A stretch of 64,000 nucleotides of DNA from Rachicladosporium sp. CCFEE 5018 (Eukaryota; Ascomycota; Dothideomycetes; Cladosporiales; Cladosporiaceae): contig KZ111155.1 of the NCBI GenBank assembly GCA_002077045.2, forward strand, positions 1-64,000, read 5' to 3'. Positions 53,620 to 64,000 of the stretch are shown piece by piece. Position numbers and translations under genes: made by a program. Position 1 is the first letter of the stretch. Each line of letters starts with the position of its first letter. Under the pieces are notes generated by a model. The model made no database searches. It was not told the DNA's origin and worked only from the letters and a program-made list of their open reading frames with translations.

Positions 53620-55493
53620 TCATGACTTCCGGCGTTTGAACTTGTAGAACTTGCCTCCATGCGCAATCGACCCGCTCCCATGATTTCGACTCATCACCAC
53701 CGCAGGGGTACGATCATCCGAGCTCATGCTTGCAAGAGCGAAAGAGTCGGTGTTGTGTGCGAAGAATAGCATCGCCCCATCCTCAATGCGCTTGACGGAC
53801 AGTACTCCGATAGCGCCTGCACTCTGACTATTTTTCACAGACGGATGGCCCATGAAGTCGTTCTCGATGAAGCCTTTGATCGCCTCATCCTCATTGACGA
53901 CCTCCATGGCTCCTGTGGAGGTAGCTCGATGCGAATAGAAGACGCGGTCGGAGCAAGTCGATGCCGCGAGCGTGGTGCCCATGTGCTCACCCGTGCCACT
54001 TGTGACAGTGGCGACGGAGGTGCGATCTTCGTCCATGGCTGTGGGCACAACGTGAGCGCCGATGCCGACCAGTGCGGCAGGTCCGATGCGGCCGCGGTGC
54101 TTCATACCGATACCGCCAGATGAGGCGCCGCAAGCGATATTGCCGTAGATGTCGATTGCAATGGCGCCGACTGTGTCAGTGATCAGGTCCTCTTCCATGG
54201 CCGAAGGAGCAAGTGATGGAGCTCGCGATGGATATTGCTGATTGTTGGATATCTCAGCCAGCAGGCTGTGATTGAGATTGTAGTTCGTGGCGAGGCTCGT
54301 AGGAACCATTCCAGGCGGTACCGGGACTCCGTCGGGGCTTCGTGCGCCACCACTATCGGACGATCTCTCGCTCCACAACCGACGTTGCGTAGCCAGTGAC
54401 ACGTAGCCTTGGTCATGCTCGTAGATTGAATCGTCGTCGAACTCCAAGTGCATGGGCTGTGTCACTCTCGAAGGCTGCGTCATACCCTGCAGCTCGGCTG
54501 AATACGTCTGCGCAGCACTTTGTGTGCTGTTCGCGGAGTGATGCGCGGAGGGCCGTGTTGGCACGTAAGGTGGTCCATCTGGGTCAGTGTACTCCTCGTT
54601 CGCATTTGGGAGGGCGTGTTGCTGACCATTGTATGCATACTGTCTGCTTGAGCGTCTCGATTGTGGCGAGTCAAGTAGCGGCGGCTCATCCGATTGCGGT
54701 GGCGAGATTGGCTGCGCGTCGTTGTAGAGAGCTTGTGACAGGCTGTCCGTATAGTGCCTTCGTGGTCCATCTGCTGGCAGTGTCGGCTGGTAGTGGCCGG
54801 CATCTATATCCGAGTGTGCAGGGGAGAGACCGTAGTGGGCGGTCGTAGCTTCCATCTCATTGCGCTCCGCAGCTCTCAGGTCCTGGCTCCAGCGGGTCCA
54901 TCGTTCCTTGGCAGCAGGCGAGACTAGTGATTCGAAGGGCATGATCTTCATGCCGTGCTCCCACGCAAAATCTGTCGCGCCTTGGCCCACGAGTAGGTTT
55001 GGTGGCACGCGGCGGAGTGAGAGCTGAGTAGCGGAGAAGTCTAGCAGTAGGCGAGCTAAGCTGATCGGGTTCTTGATCTCTGCGTGCTGTCAGCAAGATG
55101 TTTGGACCATTCGAGGGAGACACTGACGTGCTACTGCCCCAGCACCTCCGCTACGACCGTTGTGATCAACGATGACAGCGTCGCAATCTACGACGCCATC
55201 CATTGCAAGGTTGCTTCCATACCCAGCATTGGTGATCTCTCTGTCTTCAAGACATTTTAGGGCAAGTTCCACACCTTCAACGGCTGAGCCACCGCCACGC
55301 AATACTTTCATGCCCATGCTCGCAGCGCTGTGAGATGTCAGTGGAAGCCACATCCGCACAGCATGACAGTCACTCACTCGCTGCAAGCCTGCAGATGTGT
55401 TATTTCATTGGCAACGCTGTGATATCCGGCACCGGCGTGGACGAAGATGCAGGCAGTGTCCGTTCCCTTACGCCATTTCTTGTTGGAGAACAT
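53620..55493 (-). CDS. Threonine aspartase / taspase-1-like Ntn hydrolase
   Basis: Exons (minus): 55493-55378, 55327-55128 and 55079-53620, for 591 residues; introns are 50 and 48 nt. The first exon carries ACIFVHAGAGYHS, the family start. Then follow MKVLRGGGSAVEGVELALKCLED and TNAGYGSNLAMDGVVDCDA. The autocatalytic site is in ITDTVGAIAIDIYGNIACGASSGG, with the nucleophile Thr at about residue 407. The C-terminal subunit has RIGPAALVGIGAHV and GTGEHM. An unusual disordered insertion of about 180 residues, rich in Ser, Gln and Pro, precedes the cleavage site. Type-2 asparaginase/taspase proteins self-cleave into alpha and beta chains; substrates in fungi are unknown. Confidence 0.88.
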
Positions 55494-55544
55494 GACCAAG
55501 CAATTGCAGCGGACTGACTAATCCACGGATCCACGGGTTGCCTC

Positions 55545-55976
55545 CTAGAGCAGAAAGAATACCAGCTCTGGTCTTCCGAGATCTTGGCCAAGCAGTCCTT
55601 GTTGCCACTCGTGTAGTGTAGCTTTTTGGCTGAAAAAAGAGCGCTTTGGCGGTCCGCGAACAAGCCGAACAAGATGGCGGGGATAGCGGCGGTGCGCCGT
55701 GGCTCTGCGTATGATCTTAGGTGTAAGCAGAAGAGAGTGAGCTGAAGTGTTGTAGGTGCTTGCAGAGGGCGCAGCACGTGCCGAGCTCAGTACGTCGGTG
55801 AGTCTGCTGTAGAAAGTGTTCCTCTTGTCCGAGAGTCCACTCTGACTGTAGAGGCTGTGGGTTTCGCACTCCTCGTCGATGAGTGAGGTGGCGGTGTCAA
55901 GGGCGGTGTGAAGTTCGGCTTGGTATTTCAAGGTGATGTAGTCGGCGAGTGCGCTGTACTGTGACCACACGGACAT
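55545..55976 (-). CDS. Small hypothetical protein
   Basis: A frame of 143 residues from ATG 55976 (MSVWSQYSALADYITLKYQAELH). The first about 70 residues are helical and look genuine (ALDTATSLIDEECETHSLYSQ; NTFYSRLTDVLSSARA). The second half is Arg-rich and less convincing, so an intron or another end is possible. The stop is 52 bp upstream of the taspase-like start on the same strand, which is very close for two separate genes. The family is not recognised. Confidence 0.4.
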   Translation of the reverse strand: MSVWSQYSALADYITLKYQAELHTALDTATSLIDEECETHSLYSQSGLSDKRNTFYSRLTDVLSSARAAPSASTYNTSAHSLLLTPKIIRRATAHRRYPRHLVRLVRGPPKRSFFSQKATLHEWQQGLLGQDLGRPELVFFLL

Positions 55977-56821
55977 ATGAATGGCTTATATCAGGCCCAT
56001 GCTGCTCTTCAGGTGTCAGGAAAGATTTTTCGAGGCACGTGATGCCAATGCCACCCACGCAGTGAGTGAGGGAGGGTATGGTATGCGAGTGAGGAGGAGG
56101 ATAACGAGCGTATGAAGGGATGGGTGAGGGTTAAAGCAGCACAAGAGAGTCTGGTCTGAGAAGACTCATGAAGTGGAAGTCCCAAGGCCAGACCACCGGG
56201 TCGAATCCCGCATTGTGCGCCTGCCTGCTGAGAAAGAGGAAGTCGCAACTCACTCTCGGCGCGTCCGGACGCGAAATCATGACACTATAGCGCTCAGATG
56301 TTGATAATCTGATGCCATATTGATGTCAATGGGCCTTAGAACAGAACGAGGCCTACTAAAGACCGATTGTTCTCGTCTATTGGCGGCACGAGACGAGACA
56401 GTTCGTGGTAATGTTGTCCACGTAGTGTCACGTAGTGTTTTTGGTGAGGCAGAGTCCCGATCTGCGAGAACATTGGAGTCTTTGTCTACTCTGTTCGGCC
56501 CAGCTGCTTGTCAGATTGTCTTTTCGACGAGTCTCAAGGATTAGCATCAATCGTCGAGAGATTCTGACCAGACGAGAATGGATATGTTAGGAGGAGTCTT
56601 GCCTGGCAGAATGGCACCCTGTAAAATGCCGTGTGCCTGAGGTCCCCCACAATTCGGTCACCTCACCTGGTCTTACGCAGCTCAAGGCACCATCGAAGTC
56701 CACATTTCACACTCCCATCTCCCTTGATCCTTCGAATTCATGAGTCTTCCATATCGTCGTCCTTAATCGCGGACGTATACCAAAGGCAGTCTAGCCAGCC
56801 ATCCTCTCACATCTACCCAAT
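55977..56821. other. Intergenic region
   Basis: About 845 bases before ARP3. Plus-strand frames here are short and unlike protein. A tRNA-like stretch at 56139-56218 does not fold completely. Confidence 0.45.
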
Positions 56822-58260
56822 ATGGCGAACCAAACCCCCGCCGTTGTCATGGACAAGTCAGTTGTCCTCCATTGTTGGATCCAGAGATCGCATACTGATA
56901 ACAGCATAGCGGCACGGGATACTCCAAACTCGGCTTTGCAGGCAACGACTCTCCCTCATTCGTCTTTCCGACCGCAATAGCAACAAAAGGACCCGCAGGT
57001 GGTGGAGGTGGGACTGGTTCGGGCAGACCGGCAGTAGGCAACAAACCCTCCTTCCTCACTGGAGGCGCAGGACCAGGAGGTCACTTGTCAGGGAAGAGAG
57101 GCACAGAGGACTTGGACTTCTTCATTGGCGATGAGGCATTGGCAGCAGCAGCCGGGCCAGGTAAGTTCGCGTGAACATATGGCTAAGCAGAGGGACATTG
57201 TGACTGACAAGACTACACAGGCTACGGCATCCACTACCCCATCCGCCACGGCCAAGTCGAGAACTGGGACCACATGGAGCGCTTCTGGTCTAACAGCATC
57301 TTCAAATACCTGCGCGTCGAGCCCGAAGACCACCACTTCCTCCTCACCGAACCGCCTCTAAACCCGCCCGAGAACCGCGAGAACACCGCAGAGATCATGT
57401 TCGAGTCCTTCAACTGCGCTGGTCTTTACATCGCCGTACAAGCCGTGCTCGCCCTGGCAGCCTCCTGGACCTCCTCTAAAGCTCAAGACCGCAGTCTGAC
57501 GGGAACGGTGATAGATTCAGGAGAGGGTGTCACGCATGTCATACCTGTGGCGGAGGGGTATGTGATTGGGAGTAGTATCAAGAGTATCCCTATTGCGGGG
57601 AGGGACATCACGTACTTCGTGCAATCACTCCTCCGAGACCGAGGCGAGCCGGACAGTAGTCTCAAGACGGCTGAGAAGATCAAGGAGGAATTCTGCTACG
57701 TGTCGCCGAACATTGTGCAGGAGTTTGCGCGCTTTGATCGCGAGCCGGAGGACAGATTCAAGACTTATGATGTGCGGCAGCCAGGCGGGAAGTCAGTGAC
57801 GGTGGATGTGGGGTACGAGAGGTTTCTGGCACCGGAGATCTTCTTCAATCCGGAAATCTATTCTTCGGACTTCCTCACACCCCTACCCAACATCGTCGAC
57901 ACAGTCATCCAGACTTCGCCTATAGATGTGCGACGTGGACTGTACAAGAACATTGTGCTATCTGGTGGCTCGACGCTCTACAAAGACTTCGGACGACGAC
58001 TGCAACGCGATATACGGCACTTGGTGGATGCGAGGATTCAGGCGTCGGAAACGAGAGCTGGCAATAGTGCAAAGAGTGGAGGACTGGAGGTGCAGGTCAT
58101 CAGTCACAAGAGGCAACGGCATGGACCTTGGTTCGGTGGTAGTCTGCTGGGGCAAACGCCAGAGTTCCGGAGCTACTGTCACAGCAAGGCAGACTACGAT
58201 GAGATCGGGCCGAGCATCGTGCGGCGGTTTGCGTTATTGGGCGGGCCGGGGAGTACGTGA
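56822..58260 (+). CDS. ARP3: Actin-related protein 3 (Arp2/3 complex)
   Basis: Three exons, 56822-56856, 56910-57160 and 57221-58260, give 441 residues. Introns are 53 nt (GTCAGT...CATAG) and 60 nt. The product starts MANQTPAVVMDNGTGYSKLGFAGND, the Arp3 form of the actin N-terminus, and continues with FFIGDEAL, GIHYPIRHGQVENWDHMERFWSN, TEPPLNPPENRENTAEIMFESFN, TGTVIDSGEGVTHVIPVAEGYVIGSSIK, and the C-terminal IVLSGGSTLYKDFGRRLQRD and FRSYCHSKADYDEIGPSIVRRF. A Gly-rich insertion at about residues 40-75 is typical of fungal Arp3. Arp3 with Arp2 nucleates branched actin for endocytic patches. Confidence 0.95.
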
Positions 58261-60462
58261 GAGGAGAATGAAATGACAGGCGCGTGACAAGTATAATCCG
58301 AATTCCAGGTCGCTGAGCCGATGGGAGATCCGGCCAGACCTCGTAGCCGCTGCTGCGTCCGTCGGTGTGGATGCCCGGCGCCGCCGTGCGCAAGGCGCCA
58401 ACGTGCGCTGTGCGCGGTCTTTGCCGCGTTCCTGCGAGGGCTGTCATGTTTATAGGCCAGGATGACGAGGTAGCTCAGCCGCCGTACGAAAACGAGACCA
58501 TGTCACCGGTATATGCCATCGAATCTCGTTGCTTTCATATTCTCCACGTCACTGGCATGGAGGCAGCCGTGTGCTAAAGTCAATGACTTTCGTACCCAGG
58601 TGATACAGCGACGCCATGCTTGCACGTTAGTCAAGTGCCATGACGAGAGCTCTCGTGACTGTTATCTGCACAGCGTGTCCGCTCCCAGGTCCGGGTAAAC
58701 GCCCATGCCGCGATGCATTGTCGTTTGGCTGCGGTGCGTCCAGACCCCCTGCCCCCCTTGCGTCGCCCATTTCTACCGCGCGCCTGTCGGTAATTGACTC
58801 ACGGCGGTCGGCTGGGTCGGCAGAATGAACCCTAGTTACTGTTCCTAGGTCATCGGCCGGGGGTTTCCTTTCGGGAATATGCTAATGCCAGCATGCCAGT
58901 CTCCTCGTGTCCATGGTGTCGGGACCTTTGCAGACGCTTTCGGTCAGGTGCGTGGTAGTCTGTTTCAACGACATGTCATCGTTGGCTGGAGGGCAAGTGA
59001 AGGCGACGCTATGTGGAGGAGTATACTCATGGCGGGAAGGGGTATTTGGGGTGGAGCGGGATCATAGGCCTCAGGCACCAATAATCTGAGGCTTCTCCAG
59101 CAAGATGACTAGCTCAGACGGGTCCTCTCGGTAGGTGCGCAGATTCGTCTTGACAGTGCAGGAACTGTGTAGACAGGGTCTGACTGGTGAGGCAGAATCC
59201 AATTAGCCAGCGGTGTTGTGCCTTTGGACATGTCAATGAGCTCGACGGTGTGGATTGTCTCGAGCGTTCTCCAGGCCTGCCATTCGCTAATCGCCATCAT
59301 CAGTGCTAGGAGGTATTCGATCAGTGAGGTTGTCGACTGCTTCGCCTGTTGCTGTCAGTGCGACCATGGCCAAATTTTTGTCACAACCTTAAGGCCCCGA
59401 CCAAGAGCTCTATACGATCACTACAGTATTGGTACATGGATCGAAAGTCCAGGCTGTCCTATCGCCTGCGGCTCGACGGCACCATTCCCTTTGCGGTCGC
59501 CCATCGGATGTACATGTAACATGCGGTGTGCGATCCCGTGTTGGACGGAGATCAGTCCGTTTACATAGTCACATCGCCAGTACGACGATGTCCCGCCTCG
59601 ATCGCTCCGTGATTGGACAGCGTTAACAGCTGCTAAACGCACGATAGCGATGCCAACTCTGACAACTCTGGGCTACACAAGAGCGACTGACATGCTAAAC
59701 GTGTTCACGAGTTGTACATGGATCATAAATAGGACAATCTGGGCTGGAGAAGCACGAACTGGGTTTCTCATGCATGCGAGCGGCGAAGCTTGTCGAGTCA
59801 TTCAAGATCGCGCGGCAGACGGGACGAGATCGCGTCATAATGCTTCGGCAGTGGAAAGCATGACCCAACTTGCTGGGAAGCGGCAGATGATGGCAAGGGC
59901 AGGCGCATGCATTGCTTGGACGCGCCTTCGATGCACGAGAATGCACTGTCAGTGTTGATTAATCCCATCGCCCAACCAACAACATCTCGCTAGGGTTCGC
60001 GTCTTGCGATCTAGATCTACCGATCAATCACACAAACGCCACAAGCTCAACCTCAAGCGCGTTCACCGGCCCGGTCGGTCTTGGTTGTTGTCCCCGCTCC
60101 CTGGCATCTGCAGGCCTACCCCGAGTCCCCGAAGCTCCCGATCCTACCTCGACTCTACGATTGTACGACTTGAGACGTTCGCATCTGCATAACGAGGCTC
60201 GTGTCTGCTCGGGTATGATCCTTCCATACTGTCATCCCAAAGCGTTTGAGCACTGGTGATTCCTGTGTCTGAACGACTATTCGTAGATCAATCGCGTCTA
60301 GATGTACCTCTGCTGCTAAACGGCTTCCTTCGAGATCAATCAACTGATACATGAAGCTGCATCACCTGACCTCACCTTGCTCACTCCCCTCGCGACCCGA
60401 AGCGCTTCGATCCGTCCCCCAATAGCTCGCCCATCCTGGACGCCGACGCCGCAAGCCACCCC
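58261..60462. other. Long intergenic region (2.2 kb), no gene seen
   Basis: Only short, composition-poor frames occur on either strand. It should contain the ARP3 3' end and the promoter and 5' exon of the zinc-cluster regulator. The length is unusual for this gene-dense window; long upstream regions are common for regulator genes. Confidence 0.45.
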
Positions 60463-62166
60463 GTGGACTCGCTGCTACACTCGGTATTGGCCCCAGTCAC
60501 TCCTCAGTCACAGCACGCCGCTACCATTTCTGCGCCTGGCTCACAGTACGGCACTGCTGGGCGCTCGCCCACGCAGGCCCAGAGTCGGATGCGCTCCAGC
60601 ATAGCTTGCGTCCGCTGCAGGCGCTCGAAGGTCAAATGTGTCAACAATGGTGTAGGGACAGTATGTCGCTCATGCGAGCATGCTGGGAGGGACTGCCAGT
60701 ATCCTCCACCTGTTGTTGCGACAACGCGGCGGCGTGAAGGCAGCTACTCTGAAAGAGCCGATGGGCGGCCAGAAGGGGAACGTCGGCAGCGACCACGCAA
60801 GAGCGTGCATACCGCTGTAGTGACAGCTGCTGTCGGATCGCGCGAGTCGCCCAGAGCGATGGTCGATGCTTTGGATCCGAGCCTACTTACGCCAACGATA
60901 TGGTCGGAGCTATTCGAGATCTTTCAACTCCACTACTCTGCCGACCTTCCATTTCTGCATCCTCCGACGTTCCTCAAACCTTTGCGACAAGCGACCATGC
61001 AGCCACCTGCTATGGCCACGATGCCCGAGAAACAGGTCGACGTTCGACCACCTGGCAGTGACGAATTCCTACTTGCGTTCCTGGCTCTGACTGCTCGGTT
61101 CCATCCTGTCATCGTCGCACATCACTCCCCTCAGACTGCTTCAAGGCCTAGCAATCCACTGATCGCGTCAGAATACTATGCATGTGCCGCCAATCGCCCG
61201 GACCAGGACGGTGGCAAACAGTCTATCGAGATGATTCAGGCTGCACTCATGCTAGGACTGCATGAGTGGGGCATGTGTAGAGGCTTCAAAGCTTGGGTGA
61301 GGATTGGTCTTGCGATCCGAGGCGCCCAGGCGATGGGACTGCAGTATGAAAAAGATCTGGACGATGAGCCGAATTCGAGATCCATGGCACTGGACTCGGA
61401 GGCTGAGCGCATGGGACTTGGTGGCCGCGGTCGCAATCACTCGTCCAGCAGCAGTGCAGGCGATGGGAATGCTTTCATTGAGCAGGAGATCCGACGGCGC
61501 ACGTTCTGGAGCTGTTATGTGATGGATCGATACCTAAGCAGTGGAAAGTATCGACCGCAAATGCTACATGCACGTGAGCTGCGCATACAACTACCAGCAA
61601 GCGAGCGCTCGTTCTTGTTTGCAGAGAAAGTACGCACTCTGATGCTTGGCGAGAATGAGCGCAAGGCGGCTGGGAGATCGGAGGTACAAAGCCATCGTCA
61701 GGCCGCAATGTCGAGTAACGGATATCAGGGCGGAAGCTACGCTCCGTCATCGCCAGCGACACCACTTCAGAACGGCGATGACGACAAGGAGGGGAGGTTG
61801 GAAGTTGGCTCCGACGAAGGACTCGTAAGTCGCTACATCAGGGTGCTGGAGATCTATGGAAACGTGGTGCAGTGGTCTTGCTCGGGTGGCAGGAGGTCAG
61901 TACATCACTGCCGCTTCCAACATTGATCGAAACGCTGATCACACTGCTAGAACTGAGGAATACCCACCTTGGGACGCGCGCTCTGAGTACCAGAAGCTGC
62001 TTGGCCTATGCCATGACTTCAAAGCCAGTCTTCCTCGCCAACACATACTGTCTCCACAGAACACACAAGCCCACATCAGCATGAAAACACAAACGCCGTA
62101 CACCTTGGTGCACACGGTATACCTACTATGTCAGATTATGCTGCACCGGGAGTACGTTCCGTTCAT
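60463..62166 (+). CDS. Zn(II)2Cys6 transcription factor, 3' end lost in gap, 5' end unresolved
   Basis: Exon A is 60463-61895 and exon B begins at 61951; the 55-nt intron (GTCAGT...CTGCTAG) joins AG|A. The frame has no ATG at its start: a GTG at 60463 is the first near-start, and the open frame extends back to a TGA near 60370, so a short upstream exon is likely. The zinc cluster is CVRCRRSKVKCVNNGVGTVCRSCEHAGRDC (CX2CX6CX8CX2CX6C). The fungal-specific regulatory domain follows: LFEIFQLHYSADLPFLHPPTFL, SIEMIQAALMLGLHEWGMCRG, WVRIGLAIRGAQAMGLQYE, EQEIRRRTFWSCYVMDRYLSSG and, after the intron, EEYPPWDARSEY and PYTLVHTVYLLCQIMLHREYVPF, where the contig ends. Target genes unknown. Confidence 0.85.
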
Positions 62167-62266
62167 NNNNNNNNNNNNNNNNNNNNNNNNNNNNNNNNNN
62201 NNNNNNNNNNNNNNNNNNNNNNNNNNNNNNNNNNNNNNNNNNNNNNNNNNNNNNNNNNNNNNNNNN
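62167..62266. other. Assembly gap, 100 N
   Basis: A second fixed-length scaffold join. It cuts the zinc-cluster regulator on the left and a Ted1-like gene on the right, so the two sides need not be adjacent in the genome. Confidence 0.99.
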
Positions 62267-62714
62267 TCAAATGCTTCCTCTGATGCGCAGTAAGCGCTCT
62301 AGCCTTCGACGTGCTCCATTCCCTTCCTCCATCCAGCAGATCACCTAGGAACACCACACTGTCTGGGTCGAGTTGCTCATTGATGAGACGGAAGTTCCGT
62401 GCCATGTACTGGTCCGTGTAGCTCTCCGTCAACGTACTCAGCGGCCATGGTCGTCCTGGGTATGTGTGCGGGTCCACCAGCTGCGGATCTGCTATGAAGA
62501 CTAGATGGTGTGGTGTCGCTCCTGCCGGCCAATGCTCCCATTCTGACCAGTTGCAGGACTTGACATGGTCGCTGGAGACTGAGCGCTCGCCATAATGTAT
62601 GGCGTATACCCAGAATAGGATCAAGAGGATCGCAGTCGGGGAGATTTGGCGGAGAATGGGGTAGCGTCGGGCTATGGACTGGAGATGATGTGATGCGACA
62701 TACTGCAGATGCAT
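62267..62714 (-). CDS. Second copy of the Ted1-like phosphoesterase, 5' part
   Basis: This minus-strand frame starts at ATG 62714 and encodes the first about 149 residues of the same protein as 16799 (N-terminal helix, FIADPQLVD, GDLLDGG), ending at the gap. About 13 base differences plus two small deletions separate it from 16352-16860, roughly 2-3 percent. Most coding differences are silent or conservative (for example a Thr for Ala before LTESYTDQ). It is therefore a diverged copy and not the same read overlap seen at the first gap. Confidence 0.85.
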
Positions 62715-63202
62715 TGCTGAACAGCTCGCCTCGAGTCTGCACACATCGCGATAGCTGGTCGGGCCAAGAGCGAAGTAGACGACGGGTTGTGGAGTATTAT
62801 TAGAGTGAGGTCACTCGCTCGCGTGTGAGGCGCGTGCGGCAGGGTAAGCTTTCGGGGCGCACAACGCTAAATTTGATTGATCATCCATCAAATGCGCCTC
62901 AGCTGCATGCACTCCTGATGTAAATCCGTACGGTCTTCCTCGGGCCCCTTACGTAGACGAGAGTAGAGACGTACATCACCAGTAGGTTCACCTTAGTAAC
63001 TGATAGGCAATGTCGTCCCTCAGCAAAGCAGCAGGGCCACCTTCGACATCTAGGACTCTGCCGAAGGGGTGCAGCAACTGCCGAGCAGCAGCTCATCCAC
63101 AGTAACGTCACTCATATCACGACAGGCAAAGCGAGCATTTCATTGTATCTTCACTCACATTTACCTTCTCCTTCCTCCATCTCACTTCGGCGATTCCTCA
63201 CC
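62715..63202. other. Bidirectional promoter region, second copy
   Basis: Diverged counterpart of 16800-17289 with several substitutions and small indels; no gene. Confidence 0.6.
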
Positions 63203-64000
63203 ATGCTAGTCATCGTTGGAGCCTCAGGCAAGCTTGGCTTCGCCACACTCACATCACTCCTAGATCATCAATTGTTGGCTTCATCACAAATCGCCGTCAC
63301 ATCCTCATCCACCTCTGGCTCCTCAAAGCTCCAGCCCTTCACTTCCCAAGGCGTCACTCTGCACAACGCAAATTGGGACGATCCCATTACGCACTGGACT
63401 TCAGTCTTCAAAAACGCGGATGCCATCTTCCTCATTTCCTCAGCACGCATCCAGAAGGACTTCCACGATGCATCACCTGGACATGGTCGCGAAGCAGACC
63501 ACTTCAAAGCCCTGGAAGGCGCCAAAGCAGCAGGCGTGAAGCATATCTACTACACGAGTCTCGCGTTCGCCAATCCCAGCAAATCTTGCGTCATGACTGC
63601 GCATGAGCGGACTGAGGCTTACCTGGCTGAGCACTGGGCGGGTCAATACACGATTATCAGGGAGGGCCTGTATAGTGAGAGCTGGCCTCTTTACTTCGGC
63701 CACTGGGACTTGCAGAGTGATGGGAAGAGGTCTGAGGTGAGCACTGCGGGTGATGGGAAGATCAGCTGGACGAGTATCGCTGATCTGGGCTTGGCTAATG
63801 CGTTGATCTTGGCTGCACCGAGGGACGAGTGGAAGGGGAGGACGGTGTATCTGAGTCAGAAGCAGGCTCTGAGCTTGGCCGAGGTCGCGAAGGTCGTAAG
63901 TGAAGCGAAGGGAAGTGAAGTGGCATTCCGTGAAGTATCCAGAGATGAGCACGAGCATTTCTACGTCAAGGAGAGGGGTATGGATGAGGGGCTAGTGACG
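63203..64000 (+). CDS. NmrA-like NAD(P)-binding protein, second copy (runs off the window)
   Basis: The frame starts at ATG 63203 with the same Rossmann motif (VIVGASGKLGF) and remains open for 266 codons to the window edge. Relative to 17290 it carries scattered substitutions, for example HW in ITHWTSVF, YTIIREGLY for FTIIREGLY, and DGKRSEVSTAGDGK for DRNRSEVITAGGGK. The window ends two codons before the position of the premature TGA in copy one, so it is not visible whether this copy is full length (310 residues expected). Confidence 0.88.
   Translation, partial: MLVIVGASGKLGFATLTSLLDHQLLASSQIAVTSSSTSGSSKLQPFTSQGVTLHNANWDDPITHWTSVFKNADAIFLISSARIQKDFHDASPGHGREADHFKALEGAKAAGVKHIYYTSLAFANPSKSCVMTAHERTEAYLAEHWAGQYTIIREGLYSESWPLYFGHWDLQSDGKRSEVSTAGDGKISWTSIADLGLANALILAAPRDEWKGRTVYLSQKQALSLAEVAKVVSEAKGSEVAFREVSRDEHEHFYVKERGMDEGLVT

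Larger units (their letters stand above)
62267..64000. repeat. Diverged duplicate of 16352-18087
   Basis: The whole right-hand contig in this window repeats the Ted1-like 5' part, the 490-bp promoter interval, and the NmrA-like gene, in the same order and orientation, about 45.9 kb away. Identity is high (about 97-98 percent by eye) but clearly lower than between the flanks of the first gap. It may be the other haplotype, a segmental duplication or a misplaced contig. Confidence 0.9.

Noticed and set aside
56139..56218. tRNA-like sequence with GCACAA...TTGTGC ends and a TCGAATCCC T-loop-like motif
   Set aside because: The acceptor stem has only six pairs, the T-arm lacks a base of the TTCGAAT loop, and no convincing anticodon stem can be drawn. 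It may be a tRNA relic, but it is not supported as a gene.

Overview
The window is nuclear DNA of a filamentous ascomycete. Genes are compact, on both strands, and interrupted by short GT-AG introns (mostly 48-81 nt) with CTRAY-like branch sites. Orthologues of typical Pezizomycotina proteins (EAF6, Vps3844, LCL3, ribosome-associated Hsp70 Ssb, ORC3, OPA3, TFB4, ARP3) are present. An AT-rich block with the dinucleotide bias of repeat-induced point mutation (RIP) sits at the left edge. A dothideomycete, perhaps a black rock-inhabiting or halotolerant lineage with a partly duplicated genome, is my inference and not proven by the sequence.

Layout. 1-960: RIP-degraded repeat. 1085-7809: accessory region with a disordered acidic ORF, a coiled-coil protein built on a 23-residue repeat, and a HET-ankyrin gene, each with a frame problem. 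8215-13199: EAF6, a mitochondrial-type protein, Vps3844, and a ChaC-type gamma-glutamylcyclotransferase whose conserved core is only restored by a 5-nt microexon. 13285-18222: a Ted1/Cdc1-type phosphoesterase split by a 100-N gap with the same 1195 bp on both sides, then an NmrA-like gene with a premature stop. 19357-26403: a minisatellite-containing gene, a LanC-like protein, a coiled-coil protein, dynamitin and LCL3. 26789-33788: six tandem F-box-like paralogues, four of them broken. 33924-61926: mostly housekeeping genes (Ept1, Ssb, tRNA-Asn, cell-wall protein, Ctr copper transporter, ORC3, OPA3, LETM1, TFB4, taspase-like, ARP3), a fungal multi-pass membrane protein, and a Zn2Cys6 regulator cut by a second 100-N gap. 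62267-64000: a diverged second copy of 16352-18087.

How the genes fit together. There is no biosynthetic cluster. The housekeeping genes are the usual unrelated neighbours, placed head-to-head or tail-to-tail. The interesting material is accessory: decaying tandem F-box paralogues, HET-ankyrin, the tandem-repeat coiled coil, and a segmental or haplotypic duplication next to assembly gaps. In-frame stops and 1-nt frameshifts are concentrated in these accessory genes, while the housekeeping genes read cleanly. This argues for real gene decay over general base-calling error. I see no convincing wholly new multi-gene system; the F-box-like array and the repeat coiled coil are the best candidates for undescribed biology.
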